Of a stretch of DNA of 64,000 nucleotides, positions 25,657 through 34,645 are shown in pieces (the first letter of the stretch is position 1; each line of letters begins with the position of its first letter). This DNA is from Algoriphagus hitonicola. Its GTDB lineage: Bacteria; Bacteroidota; Bacteroidia; Cytophagales; Cyclobacteriaceae. The DNA lies in contig NZ_FOPC01000004.1 in assembly GCF_900113375.1 (NCBI RefSeq), forward strand, positions 186,001-250,000. The letters run 5' to 3'. The notes beneath the pieces were generated by a model. The model worked only from the letters and a program-made list of their open reading frames with translations, was not told where the DNA came from and made no database searches. The position numbers and the translations under genes are program-made.

Positions 25657-26688
25657 TCACTCCGTACAATTCCTGCAGATTTCGATTTGATTCCGGTCTG
25701 AAAGCAACTGTTTTCTAAAAATTGAATACGGTGTCGATTTCCAGATTTGAGGTAGTTTTTGGGAATTGAAATCACCCATGACATATTTCGCGTCTTTGTC
25801 AAAGCAGCAGGGAACTACCTTGCCGTCCCAGGTGACCACCGCGCCTTGCCACATCCTCCAGCACTTATTTTCTATTTTTTTCTTGAGTTTCCACTTTCCA
25901 TTTCCATCAGGAATATAGCGGGAGTAGCCCAAATCAGATGGAATCAACTCGGAGCCATTTTGGTAATCATAAATTTGGATGCTTTTCAGCTGAAGTTCAT
26001 CTACTCCGATTTCCTTTGCCCATCGCTTCAAGGCTGGAATTTCGTGTTCGTTTTGGCCGGTAACCAGAAACTGAACGATAATTCGCGGAAATACTTCTCC
26101 TTTTTCTTTTCGCAAATCCAATAATTCCCGCAACCCATTTTGGACTTTTTCCAAGTGACCCCCGATCCTGTATTTTTCATAGGATTCTTGAGTGACCCCA
26201 TCCATGGAGACGATGAGTTGCTTCAAACCTGAATCCAAAATTCGCGAATTCGTCTTTGCGTTTAGATAATGTGCATTGGTCGAGGTAGAGGTGAAAATAT
26301 TCCGAGAATTGGCATAATGAACCAATTCCAAAAACCCGGGATTTAAAAAGGGCTCACCTTGAAAATAGAGATGCAGCCAAGTCAGGGAATTTTTACTTTG
26401 ATCGATGATTTTTCGGTACAGTTCCTCCTGCAGCATACCCGTAGGTCTGGTGAAGGCACGTAAACCAGAAGGACATTCGGGACATCGCAGGTTGCAACTT
26501 GTCGTAGGTTCTATACTTAGAGTGGTGGGTTTTCCCCAGAGGATTACCTGCCCCAATTCCTGACTTAGCCAAAAAGATACGCGAAGGAGCATAAGGTTGA
26601 GGATCTTTTGGATCGTCAACATCCTGACAAAAGCCCAGCCGAGAATGAATTGGTTTTTCACTCTGGAAAGTAAGACATTCGTCCCCAC
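25657..26688 (-). CDS. Radical SAM/SPASM-domain protein
   Basis: 343 residues from a GTG at 26688 (an alternative ATG at 26622 would remove 22 residues). The [4Fe-4S] cluster motif C65-x3-C69-x2-C72 (CNLRCPEC) and the adjacent PTTSCN segment define the radical SAM fold. The C-terminal SPASM region contains CWRMWQG, PCCFDKDA and EICRNCTE cysteines for auxiliary clusters. Such proteins in polysaccharide loci are thought to modify peptides or sugars by radical chemistry; no substrate peptide gene is seen nearby. The gene reads with the exporter operon but is separated from it by a hairpin-containing gap. Confidence 0.85.
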   Translation of the reverse strand: MGTNVLLSRVKNQFILGWAFVRMLTIQKILNLMLLRVSFWLSQELGQVILWGKPTTLSIEPTTSCNLRCPECPSGLRAFTRPTGMLQEELYRKIIDQSKNSLTWLHLYFQGEPFLNPGFLELVHYANSRNIFTSTSTNAHYLNAKTNSRILDSGLKQLIVSMDGVTQESYEKYRIGGHLEKVQNGLRELLDLRKEKGEVFPRIIVQFLVTGQNEHEIPALKRWAKEIGVDELQLKSIQIYDYQNGSELIPSDLGYSRYIPDGNGKWKLKKKIENKCWRMWQGAVVTWDGKVVPCCFDKDAKYVMGDFNSQKLPQIWKSTPYSIFRKQLLSDRNQIEICRNCTE

Positions 26689-26753
26689 TTCGACAAAATT
26701 TTATACCCAAAAACCCAGCTTTATCGTTTTTATCCCAATTACAAAGGAATCTG

Positions 26754-26761
26754 TACTTTTG
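26754..26761 (+). promoter_or_regulatory. Putative -7 element of gldB
   Basis: TACTTTTG is an exact TAnnTTTG match, 20 bases before the gldB ATG. A TTTT stretch lies about 23 bases upstream, a weak -33 candidate. Confidence 0.45.
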
Positions 26762-26781
26762 ATTATTCAATCACCAAGCTC

Positions 26782-27786
26782 ATGAATAAATATCGTTCCG
26801 TATTTTCAGTAATTCTATTGATGGTTTTATTTGCCTGCGGCAAAAAGGAAGATTCCTGCGAACTGGATGATGAAATTTTAAGCCAGGACTTGACCGTGGA
26901 AGTGGTGCGCTTGGAAGATGAGTTTTTTAATGCCGACAACTCTGAAGAATTTTTATATCTCCTGGAAAAACATCCTGAGTTCACTTCCGAATATCTTCAA
27001 GCGGACTTATACCCTGATTTAAACAGTCTTTCAGAGGATTTGGTCCAGGTACATCAGGACTCAGCGCTGCGGGTACTGTATGACTCCGTTCAGGCGGAGT
27101 TTTCTGATTTTTCAGATGTAGAAAAAGAATTGGAGCAAGCATTCAAATACATCAAACATTATTTCCCTGAATTTCAGGTTCCTAAAGTGTACACCTTCGT
27201 TTCGGGTTTTAATTCAGACCTGATCGTGACCGAAGAGCTCATCGTGATCGGCTTGGACTATTACCTTCCGATTGATCATACTTTTCAGCCGGATCTGGCC
27301 CGATACATGGCTGAGCGCTATGACAGACCCTACATCGTGCCCATGATCGTGACGGCGATTTCCTCATTTTTCAATGAAACCAACCCTCAGGACAATACGC
27401 TCTTGGCAGAAATGATCTACTACGGAAAAGCTTACCATTTCACCAAATCCATCATGCCCTGCACTTCCGATCAATATATCATCGGGTACACTCCGGAAGT
27501 CATCGCAGAGACTTTTTCCAATGAGGAGTTTATCTGGTCTCACTTTGTAGAAAATGAATTACTCTATGAAACCAACCCTTTCGAGATTCGAAAATACATC
27601 GGCGAAGCTCCATTTACCGATGCGATAAGCACCAAGGCGCCGGGCAGATTGGGACGCTGGCTGGGATGGAATATTGTGGATGATTTTCGCTTCAATCAAG
27701 AAGTGAGCCTAGACGAATTGATGGCCAATCCAGATGCAGAGCAGATTTTTAGGCAGTCAGGATATAGGCCTCGTCCCCCGCAATAG
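26782..27786 (+). CDS. gldB: Gliding motility lipoprotein GldB
   Basis: 334 residues. A lipoprotein signal peptide ends in LMVLFACG (acylated Cys19), followed by a charged linker. The family hallmarks are LTVEVVRLEDEFF, the YIKHYFPEFQVPKVYTFVSGFN block, LIVIGLDYYLP, and the C-terminal APGRLGRWLGWNIVDDF. GldB belongs to a family with distant similarity to zinc-peptidase-like proteins and is needed for gliding and type IX secretion in Flavobacterium. It is the only plus-strand gene within a long minus-strand polysaccharide run, and its last 38 bases overlap the end of a convergent glycosyltransferase gene. Confidence 0.92.
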   Translation: MNKYRSVFSVILLMVLFACGKKEDSCELDDEILSQDLTVEVVRLEDEFFNADNSEEFLYLLEKHPEFTSEYLQADLYPDLNSLSEDLVQVHQDSALRVLYDSVQAEFSDFSDVEKELEQAFKYIKHYFPEFQVPKVYTFVSGFNSDLIVTEELIVIGLDYYLPIDHTFQPDLARYMAERYDRPYIVPMIVTAISSFFNETNPQDNTLLAEMIYYGKAYHFTKSIMPCTSDQYIIGYTPEVIAETFSNEEFIWSHFVENELLYETNPFEIRKYIGEAPFTDAISTKAPGRLGRWLGWNIVDDFRFNQEVSLDELMANPDAEQIFRQSGYRPRPPQ

Positions 27787-28972
27787 GGGGATTGTGACTG
27801 GGATCCAACAGTTGGGCGAGTCTTCTTTGAGCCTGTTCTTTGGAAAAATTTTGTTCGGCAAGCCTTCTTGCGTTTTTCTGCATTTGCTGAATTTGCTCAG
27901 GATGCATTTCCAGCTCTTCCAGCATTTCAAAACATTGCTGCATTTTGCCGGGAAGACAGGATATCCCCAAGTCAAATTCTTGGACCAGCTGATAAACCCA
28001 GCCTTTGTGATTGACAATGATGGCTTTTCCAGAACTAATGGCATCAAAAAATTTATTGGGGCTGTTGGTTTTCAAAACAGGAAGATGCGCAAAGGAAACC
28101 CAGGCAAAATCCGCCAAACAAAGCACCTCATGGACTCTGCCCCGGGATCCAAAAGGAATAAAGGAGACATTCTGAAGTTTGAGATTTTTTACCGATTGAA
28201 TGATTTCTTCTTTTTTACTCCCATTTCCCATGATTAGAAATTGCCAGGCTTTTTCATTTTCCTGAGCAAGTTGCGCTAAGGAAATAAGCTCATCCACAGC
28301 ATTTACCTCACCGATCGCTCCAGTATATACAATGGTAAGATCATCAGTCAGGCCATATTTTTTGAGTGAAGCAGGAGATTTTTCCTGTGGAAAAAACCGC
28401 TCCAAATCCGCAAAGTTTGGGATGATCGAAACCGGAATTTTAGGATCTATATTTCGGATATAGCTAGCGATTCCGGGAGAAAGCGCGACGATTTTCAATG
28501 CTTCATGATAAATTTTAGACTCTAGCTTGTACAAGGTTTTTTTGAGAAATGCATTTTGGATTACTCCTACTTGGATAGGCGCTTCCGGCCAAAGGTCCCG
28601 TACCTCAAAAACGTAAGGCAAAGCCAGCTTCTTTTTGGCCCAAAGGCCAATCAGTCCCGTAGTCAAAGGAGTCGAGCTGATATACAGGAGATCAGGTCGT
28701 TTGAGTTTTTTGATCAGGGTTTTGCTTTGTCTGAAAAATCGCCAAAATGCGATGACCCGTTTTAAAAACCCAAAAGATTGATCGTATGGAATAGGCAAGT
28801 AATGAACTTTGATCCCATTGATCCATTGCTGATCATAGGAGGGCTGATTACCGGCTGTGATCATTTCCACCTCCATACCAGCCCTGATCATGCCCATAGC
28901 AAGGTGAAATGAGCGCACAGCTCCACCTTCTTCGGGAGTACGGAAATACTGATGAACGTAAATGATCTTCAT
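27749..28972 (-). CDS. Family 4 glycosyltransferase (WcaI/WbuB-like)
   Basis: 407 residues from the ATG at 28972, which overlaps the asparagine synthetase stop in an ATGA; the frame is open seven codons further. The N-terminal domain starts MKIIYVHQYFRTPEEGGAVRSFHLA, typical of WbuB/WcaI-type GT4 enzymes; donor-domain motifs are TIVYTGAIGEVNAVDELISLA and a donor segment around LPVLKTNSPNKFFDAISSGKAIIV, with the conserved K-x-N-S-P-x-K-x-F/Y. It probably adds an N-acetylated sugar early in repeat assembly. The 3' end overlaps gldB on the other strand by 38 bases. Confidence 0.87.
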   Translation of the reverse strand: MKIIYVHQYFRTPEEGGAVRSFHLAMGMIRAGMEVEMITAGNQPSYDQQWINGIKVHYLPIPYDQSFGFLKRVIAFWRFFRQSKTLIKKLKRPDLLYISSTPLTTGLIGLWAKKKLALPYVFEVRDLWPEAPIQVGVIQNAFLKKTLYKLESKIYHEALKIVALSPGIASYIRNIDPKIPVSIIPNFADLERFFPQEKSPASLKKYGLTDDLTIVYTGAIGEVNAVDELISLAQLAQENEKAWQFLIMGNGSKKEEIIQSVKNLKLQNVSFIPFGSRGRVHEVLCLADFAWVSFAHLPVLKTNSPNKFFDAISSGKAIIVNHKGWVYQLVQEFDLGISCLPGKMQQCFEMLEELEMHPEQIQQMQKNARRLAEQNFSKEQAQRRLAQLLDPSHNPPIAGDEAYILTA

Positions 28973-30744
28973 AGCTTTTGTAATTTCAGCCATTCTCCGA
29001 GAACAAATAAGTTATAGAGTGTCAAAAATTGGCTACTGGCGTACTTCTTTGGATTCGCAAGGATAGCTTTTGCCTCCAAATTGAGCATCGACCCATAATT
29101 CTGGTCCAAGTCCCTCAATCCTTCAAACACCCGCTTAGAAAACGGGCCGTTTTCAGTGAGCCATTCTTGCAGCGGCAATCCAAACCCAAATTTAGAACGC
29201 TTAGCAATCCAAGAAAGGTCCAATTCCTCCAAAAGTTCTTTGATCCACACTTTGCCCTTCAGCAGTGACTCATCGCTGATCGATCGCCAAAATTGAATCA
29301 GATTATCATCCAAATAAGGAGACCTTCCCTCGATTCCATGGGCCATGAGGGCATTATCATATATTTTCAATACATCCTGAACCAAATATACCTGCCGGTC
29401 AAAGTCCAGCATTTGGGTATAAAGCGGAAGTTTTTTGTCAAAAACCCGCTCATAATCGGTAAATAAATCAGAAGGAATAGGTTGTAAAGCCGAAAAATTG
29501 AGGAAAGTCCGATTGGGGTCAGGATCGATTGCCGAAAAGAATTTTTCCCATTTACGCCCCAAAGGAAGATTTTTTGCCCAGGGATTGACGGCTAGGAGCA
29601 GCTTTTTATTTTGAAGGTACCGATCAAAGGCTTGATGCCGTTGATATCCTCCCCATAGTTCATCCGCCCCAGCACCGGAAATGAGCACTTTTACCTCCTT
29701 TTTTGCTTCATGCCCAATCAACCAAGTCAAGAAACTCGCCGAATCGCCGACGGGATAATCCAAGGAATGCATGTATTCCTCAAAATGCTCCAAAAAAACT
29801 TGCTGATCTACTTTGACCAAATGATGCTCCATGGGAAACTGCTGGGAGAATTTGGCAGAAAAAGTCCCGTCAGCATATTTGGAAGCATATTTTTTCTCTG
29901 TTTGGATGGTATAGCCGGGAAGCGGAACTCCCGTTTTCCGATACCAAAGCGCATATAGCAAACTACTGTCTGCTCCTCCGCTGAGCATCATGCCGACAGG
30001 TACATCCGCATGAAATTGTTTAAGAATAGCATCCTGAAGAAGGCTTTTGAAACTTTCTGCAGTGGTCGATATTTCCTTTTTTGGCAAGGATGGAATATTG
30101 TCCCAGCGAAAAGCCGAATATTGTTTGATTTCACTAAATCGAGAAGGTTTCCACTCCTTGACTCCTTTGAAAAAGGTTCGACCAGGTTGGGGAGTACGGA
30201 GGTAAAAAAAGTAATCCAACTGATATCGATCCAGTTTCTTCTCGCTAAGTTTGGCGATACCCCGGCTCTCCGAGGAGACGATCAGGCTGTCTTGATTTTG
30301 TAAAAAATAAAGCGGTTTTTCCCCGTTTTTATCTCGTGCTACAAGGACCTGCTGCCCACTCAAATCCACAAAAATCAGCGCAAACATGCCTTGGATTTTT
30401 TCCAGGCCTTTTGCTCCGAATATCCGCAACCAATGAAGCAGCACTTCGGTGTCCGATTGGGTAAAAAACTCGACTCCCATGCGATGGAGTAGATTTCTCA
30501 GCTCTTGGTAATTGTAAAGTTCTCCATTCCAAATCAAAAAAGACCTGCCATCTGGACTCCAAAAAGGCTGATCCGCTTCGGGTCCTGGATGAATGATTTT
30601 GAGTCGATTTACCCCCACCCACATCCCCGGCCAAGGACTAAAAGAGGCAGATTGATCAGGGCCACGGTGTCTCGCACTTTCCATCAAGAGCTTAATGGAT
30701 TCCTCATTTGCACCTTTTCCCCAAATCAGATGAATGCCACACAT
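28969..30744 (-). CDS. asnB: Asparagine synthetase (glutamine-hydrolysing)
   Basis: 591 residues. Cys2 (MCGIHL) is the glutaminase nucleophile after Met removal; the glutaminase half includes RHRGPD and WNGELYNYQELR. The synthetase half has the ATP pyrophosphate loop SGGADSS at 255-261 and GADELWGGYQRH. The reaction makes asparagine, or amidates a related carboxyl group, from glutamine and ATP. Paralogues are frequent in capsule and exopolysaccharide loci, where they may amidate a uronic acid; its ATGA coupling to a glycosyltransferase gene supports that reading here. One base separates it from nth upstream. Confidence 0.88.
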   Translation of the reverse strand: MCGIHLIWGKGANEESIKLLMESARHRGPDQSASFSPWPGMWVGVNRLKIIHPGPEADQPFWSPDGRSFLIWNGELYNYQELRNLLHRMGVEFFTQSDTEVLLHWLRIFGAKGLEKIQGMFALIFVDLSGQQVLVARDKNGEKPLYFLQNQDSLIVSSESRGIAKLSEKKLDRYQLDYFFYLRTPQPGRTFFKGVKEWKPSRFSEIKQYSAFRWDNIPSLPKKEISTTAESFKSLLQDAILKQFHADVPVGMMLSGGADSSLLYALWYRKTGVPLPGYTIQTEKKYASKYADGTFSAKFSQQFPMEHHLVKVDQQVFLEHFEEYMHSLDYPVGDSASFLTWLIGHEAKKEVKVLISGAGADELWGGYQRHQAFDRYLQNKKLLLAVNPWAKNLPLGRKWEKFFSAIDPDPNRTFLNFSALQPIPSDLFTDYERVFDKKLPLYTQMLDFDRQVYLVQDVLKIYDNALMAHGIEGRSPYLDDNLIQFWRSISDESLLKGKVWIKELLEELDLSWIAKRSKFGFGLPLQEWLTENGPFSKRVFEGLRDLDQNYGSMLNLEAKAILANPKKYASSQFLTLYNLFVLGEWLKLQKL

Positions 30745-30745
30745 A

Positions 30746-31414
30746 TTAGGAGGCTGATTTCTTTACCATTTTTCCCTGTGTTTTTTCGAAATAGCGACAA
30801 AAATGAGTAATACTACATTCTTCGCACTTGGGTTTTCGGGCGAGGCAAGTATATCGGCCGTGTAAAATCAGCCAATGGTGTGCTTTGTGAACATATTGTT
30901 TGGGTATGTGACGAATCAGTTGCCGCTCGACTTCCAGTGGAGTCTTAGCAGTCATCGGTACGAGACCCAGTCTCCTCGACACCCGAAACACATGGGTATC
31001 CACTGCCATATTGGGTTGATTCCAGACAACTGAGGTGATGACATTGGCGGTTTTTCGACCCACCCCGGGAAGCTTGATCAATTCATTGACAGTTTCGGGC
31101 ACTTCCCCTCCAAAGTCCTCCACGAGCATTTTTCCCAAACCGAGTAAATGCTTGGTCTTATTGTTGGGATACGAGACTGATTTGATGTAAGGAAAAAGCT
31201 CGTCAAAATGAGAAGCTGCCAAATGAGCCGGAGTGGGAAAATCACGGAAAAGTGACGGAGTCACCATATTGATCCGTTTATCGGTGCACTGGGCCGAGAG
31301 AACTACCGCCACAAGCAACTGGAAAGGATCTTCGTACTGCAGCTCCGTTTCTGCTATAGGCATATTTTCAGAAAAATGATCAATAAAAGCCTGATATCGC
31401 TCTTTTTTAAGCAT
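30746..31414 (-). CDS. nth: Endonuclease III
   Basis: 222 residues. The helix-hairpin-helix is LPGVGRKTANV, with catalytic K121, and the catalytic Asp139 is in AVDTHV. The C-terminal [4Fe-4S] loop is complete: C190-x6-C197-x2-C200-x5-C206. The enzyme excises oxidised pyrimidines and nicks the abasic site in base excision repair. Its stop lies one base before the asnB ATG, so it may be the first gene of the asnB-glycosyltransferase transcript. A short gap of about 100 bases separates it from the divergent P1 peptidase. Confidence 0.94.
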   Translation of the reverse strand: MLKKERYQAFIDHFSENMPIAETELQYEDPFQLLVAVVLSAQCTDKRINMVTPSLFRDFPTPAHLAASHFDELFPYIKSVSYPNNKTKHLLGLGKMLVEDFGGEVPETVNELIKLPGVGRKTANVITSVVWNQPNMAVDTHVFRVSRRLGLVPMTAKTPLEVERQLIRHIPKQYVHKAHHWLILHGRYTCLARKPKCEECSITHFCRYFEKTQGKMVKKSAS

Positions 31415-31513
31415 GAAGTTTAATTCTTGGATGAAGTCCTCAAGTTAGGTATAATTACAGGATTGAATAAGTTGAAAATTGAAAAAATAATCGCCACACA
31501 GCAAATTCAAACC

Positions 31514-32644
31514 ATGAAATTGAATCCATTTCCCCTGATAATTTTTATTCTTTTGGGCGTATCCCAATTAGTTTTTGCTCAGAAAAGACCCCGAGAGCTG
31601 GGAATACCCTTTGGGATACTACCTGCGGGACCTTTGAATGCGATCACAGATGTGGCTGGGATAAAAATAGGTCAACTGACCAAGGTAGAAGGAGCCCATA
31701 TTCGTACGGGAGTCACGGCGATTTTGCCACATGGAGGAAATCTGTTTCAAGAAAAAGTACCCGCGGCCATATTCGTGGGAAATGGTTTTGGAAAACTAGC
31801 CGGAGTCACTCAAGTACAGGAACTCGGAACTATTGAATCCCCGATCGTCCTCACCAATACGCTCAGCGTAGCCGCAGGAATCGAAGGTGCCGTGCGCTAC
31901 TCACTCAATCAGCCCGGCAACGAATCTGTCCAATCGGTCAACGCGATTGTAGGGGAAACCAACGATGGCTACCTAAACGATATCAGGGGCATGCATGTGA
32001 GTTCGCAGGATGTCATCCAAGCAATCCAATCGGCTGAGGAAGGTCCGGTAGAGGAAGGAAATGTCGGCGCCGGGACCGGAACGGTTTGTTTTGGGTGGAA
32101 AGGGGGAATCGGCACAGCCTCTCGAAAGCTTCCCGAATCCCTGGGCGGTTACACGGTTGGAGTACTTGTTCAGACCAATTTTGGGGGGAATCTGCAAATT
32201 GCAGGAGTTCCCGTAGGGGAAAAACTGGGAAAATATCCCTTCAAAGACGCCTTGGAAAAATCCGACGGCAGCTGCATGATCGTGGTGGCCACAGACGCGC
32301 CGGTTTTGGACCGGAATCTAGAACGAATCGCAAAACGTGCCATGATGGGATTGGCCAAAACGGGAGGAATTGCATCCAATGGATCGGGAGATTATGTCAT
32401 TGCTTTTTCTACTGCCGAAGGATTGAGAATAGCCTACCGATCGGAAAGCGGTACACTTGAAAATACAGCCTCCCTTAGAAATGATGACATAACCGGATTG
32501 TTTATGGCTACTATTGAAGCCACCGAAGAGGCTATCATTAATTCGCTTTTCGCCGCAGAGACGATGGTGGGAAGAGACGGACATCAAGTAGAGGCTTTGC
32601 CGAAAGAACAGGTTTTGGAATGGATCAAGCAGGCAAATAATTAA
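31514..32644 (+). CDS. P1 family (DmpA-type) peptidase, exported
   Basis: 376 residues from the ATG at 31514, which begins a signal peptide (MKLNPFPLIIFILLGVSQLVFAQ); the frame is open from 31427 without it. The DmpA/P1 fold is an autoprocessing N-terminal nucleophile hydrolase. The processing/nucleophile Ser is in SNGSGDYVIAFST near residue 300, preceded by the conserved GVTAILP and GNGFGKLAG segments. Activities in the family include L-aminopeptidase, D-Ala-esterase/amidase and beta-aminopeptidase. With the signal peptide it acts in the periplasm or outside the cell. The gene stands alone. Confidence 0.88.
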   Translation: MKLNPFPLIIFILLGVSQLVFAQKRPRELGIPFGILPAGPLNAITDVAGIKIGQLTKVEGAHIRTGVTAILPHGGNLFQEKVPAAIFVGNGFGKLAGVTQVQELGTIESPIVLTNTLSVAAGIEGAVRYSLNQPGNESVQSVNAIVGETNDGYLNDIRGMHVSSQDVIQAIQSAEEGPVEEGNVGAGTGTVCFGWKGGIGTASRKLPESLGGYTVGVLVQTNFGGNLQIAGVPVGEKLGKYPFKDALEKSDGSCMIVVATDAPVLDRNLERIAKRAMMGLAKTGGIASNGSGDYVIAFSTAEGLRIAYRSESGTLENTASLRNDDITGLFMATIEATEEAIINSLFAAETMVGRDGHQVEALPKEQVLEWIKQANN

Positions 32645-32796
32645 TCGGAGGATAAAGACAGAAAAATGAGCCACCAATACAGAAAATCCCTTGTTATTCT
32701 ACTTAACTTTTAATAGTTTTTGCCTGAATATTTAGTCTTCTTTGGGAGGTACTATAAACTCCCGGAAATACGACCGATAAACCCAAAATTTTAACC

Positions 32797-34584
32797 ATGC
32801 AAAATTTCAATTCGCATTACCATCAGCTTTTCAGTAAACTTTTTGGTGGGGTGAGTGAAGAGACCTTGGACCAAATCTTTGAAATAGGTCAGAAAAAAGA
32901 ATTAACTACCGGGGAGTATTTATTTCATCAGGGAGCAAACGAGGACGTACTGTATATCGTCTTGACCGGGAGGCTCAGAGCCATTTCCGAGGGGCCAAAA
33001 GGTGTCCGCATTTTGGGAGATATTGGTGAAGGAGAGCCGGTGGGTGAGTTTGCCTTGTTTACCAATGAACCTCGAATGGCTTCGGTTTTGGCGATACGAA
33101 AATCCATCGTCTTGGAGTTTACCCGAGAGGAATACCATAGCTTGGTTGCCAAAGATCCCTCGCTGGCTACTTCTTTGACCCAATTTGTGATCAATCGGCT
33201 GAGAAGAAATACCTTTCAGCAAAACCGATCTACTCCGCCAAAAAACATAGCCTTAATCAACCTTCAGGCAGATCATGACCTCAGTCCCTGGACCGATGAC
33301 ATGATGGCTTATTTTATTGATCGGGAAACTCCCGTACAGGTCTATGATTTTGAATCCCAAAAAGACCATGTGGATGAGACATTTTTTGATTCACTGGAGC
33401 AGCATGAAGGACTCAATATTCTGGTCTGTGATGCTTCAGAAAAGACCTGGTCCCACCAGTGTTTGGTCTATGCGGATTTGGTGATTTTGGTAACGGATTT
33501 TCAAGCAGACAAATCGATTTATCCCATTGAGCGGGAGCTGGATCTTTATTCCAAAAGCATTCTCAACAAAAAAGTCTACATGCTTCTCTTACATGGACCC
33601 GATGATTCCATGCCAACGCATACTTCGGCTTGGCTGGACAGCCGGCAGATCGATCTGCATATTCATATCAGACAGGGAAATCAGCGGGATATTCGCCGAT
33701 TTTGTAGGATCATCACCAATCAGGCCATTGGTTTGGTTTTGGGAGGTGGAGGAACCAAAGGCTATGCCCATATCGGAGTAGTCAAAGCACTTCAGGAAAG
33801 AGGTGTGGAAATTGATTTTTTGGGAGGTACAAGCGCCGGAGCGATTTACGGAGTCACGATGAGTTTCTTTGATTTTAACTTTCAGAAAATTGAACAAACC
33901 AGCTCTCATTCTGCCAAATCCAAATTAACCTCAAAGGATATGGCTTTACCCATGGTTTCTTTTTTGACAGGAAGGAAAATGAAGCGATTTGTGAAGGGCC
34001 TTTTTAAGGACTATTTCATGGAGGACATTTGGGTCAATTCGTATTGCGTCTCCACCAATTTCTCCAAAGCCAGCCCCCGAATTCATGATCGTGGGCTACT
34101 CTGGAAAAAGATTTTGGCCAGTATTGCCATTCCGGGCGTTTTTCCTCCCGTTGTGATTGATAATTATCTCCATGTGGACGGAGCGGTCATGGATAATCTG
34201 CCGATAGAACCCATGTATCGCTTTCCGGTATCAAAAATCATTGCAGTGTCCTTATCGGGATTGCCGGATCGAAAAGTATCCTATCTGGAAGCCCCTTCAG
34301 GTTGGACCCTTTTTTGGGACAAAATGCGGGGTAAAAAACGCTTTAAAATCCCCGGAATCGCCTCATTGATTATCAACTCCTTGACTTTAAACAGTCTCCA
34401 AAAGCAGGAAGTGACCAAATCCAAGGTTTCGCATTATTTCGAGTTGAATCTCAAGGGAATCGGATTTATGGATGACAAAAAATGGAAACAAATCCAGCAG
34501 CGGGGCTATGAACAGACCGTCAGTTATCTGGAAAACCTACCAGAAAAAGAACGATTCTGGGAGGAGAATCGACTTTCTGTTTGA
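32797..34584 (+). CDS. Cyclic-nucleotide-binding/patatin-like phospholipase (NTE family)
   Basis: 595 residues. Residues ~10-140 form a cNMP-binding beta-roll (LTTGEYLFHQGANEDVLYIVLTGRL, then GEGEPVGEFALFTNEPRMASV). A central domain follows, and the patatin domain starts at VLGGGGTKGYAHIG (315-), the oxyanion glycine loop. The nucleophile elbow is G-T-S346-A-G and the dyad Asp461 is in DGAVMDN. This matches bacterial homologues of neuropathy target esterase, which hydrolyse lysophospholipids at membranes. The cNMP module suggests ligand control. No signal peptide is seen. Confidence 0.9.
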   Translation: MQNFNSHYHQLFSKLFGGVSEETLDQIFEIGQKKELTTGEYLFHQGANEDVLYIVLTGRLRAISEGPKGVRILGDIGEGEPVGEFALFTNEPRMASVLAIRKSIVLEFTREEYHSLVAKDPSLATSLTQFVINRLRRNTFQQNRSTPPKNIALINLQADHDLSPWTDDMMAYFIDRETPVQVYDFESQKDHVDETFFDSLEQHEGLNILVCDASEKTWSHQCLVYADLVILVTDFQADKSIYPIERELDLYSKSILNKKVYMLLLHGPDDSMPTHTSAWLDSRQIDLHIHIRQGNQRDIRRFCRIITNQAIGLVLGGGGTKGYAHIGVVKALQERGVEIDFLGGTSAGAIYGVTMSFFDFNFQKIEQTSSHSAKSKLTSKDMALPMVSFLTGRKMKRFVKGLFKDYFMEDIWVNSYCVSTNFSKASPRIHDRGLLWKKILASIAIPGVFPPVVIDNYLHVDGAVMDNLPIEPMYRFPVSKIIAVSLSGLPDRKVSYLEAPSGWTLFWDKMRGKKRFKIPGIASLIINSLTLNSLQKQEVTKSKVSHYFELNLKGIGFMDDKKWKQIQQRGYEQTVSYLENLPEKERFWEENRLSV

Positions 34585-34645
34585 AAATAATTTCCTATTC
34601 TCCGATGGGAGCGAAAATTGTCATGATTTCTTTTTTAATTCAGGC

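Noticed and set aside
34472..34645. Upstream extension of the amidase frame from 34472
   Set aside because: It overlaps the patatin gene and has no family-like residues; the lipoprotein signal starts at 34646.
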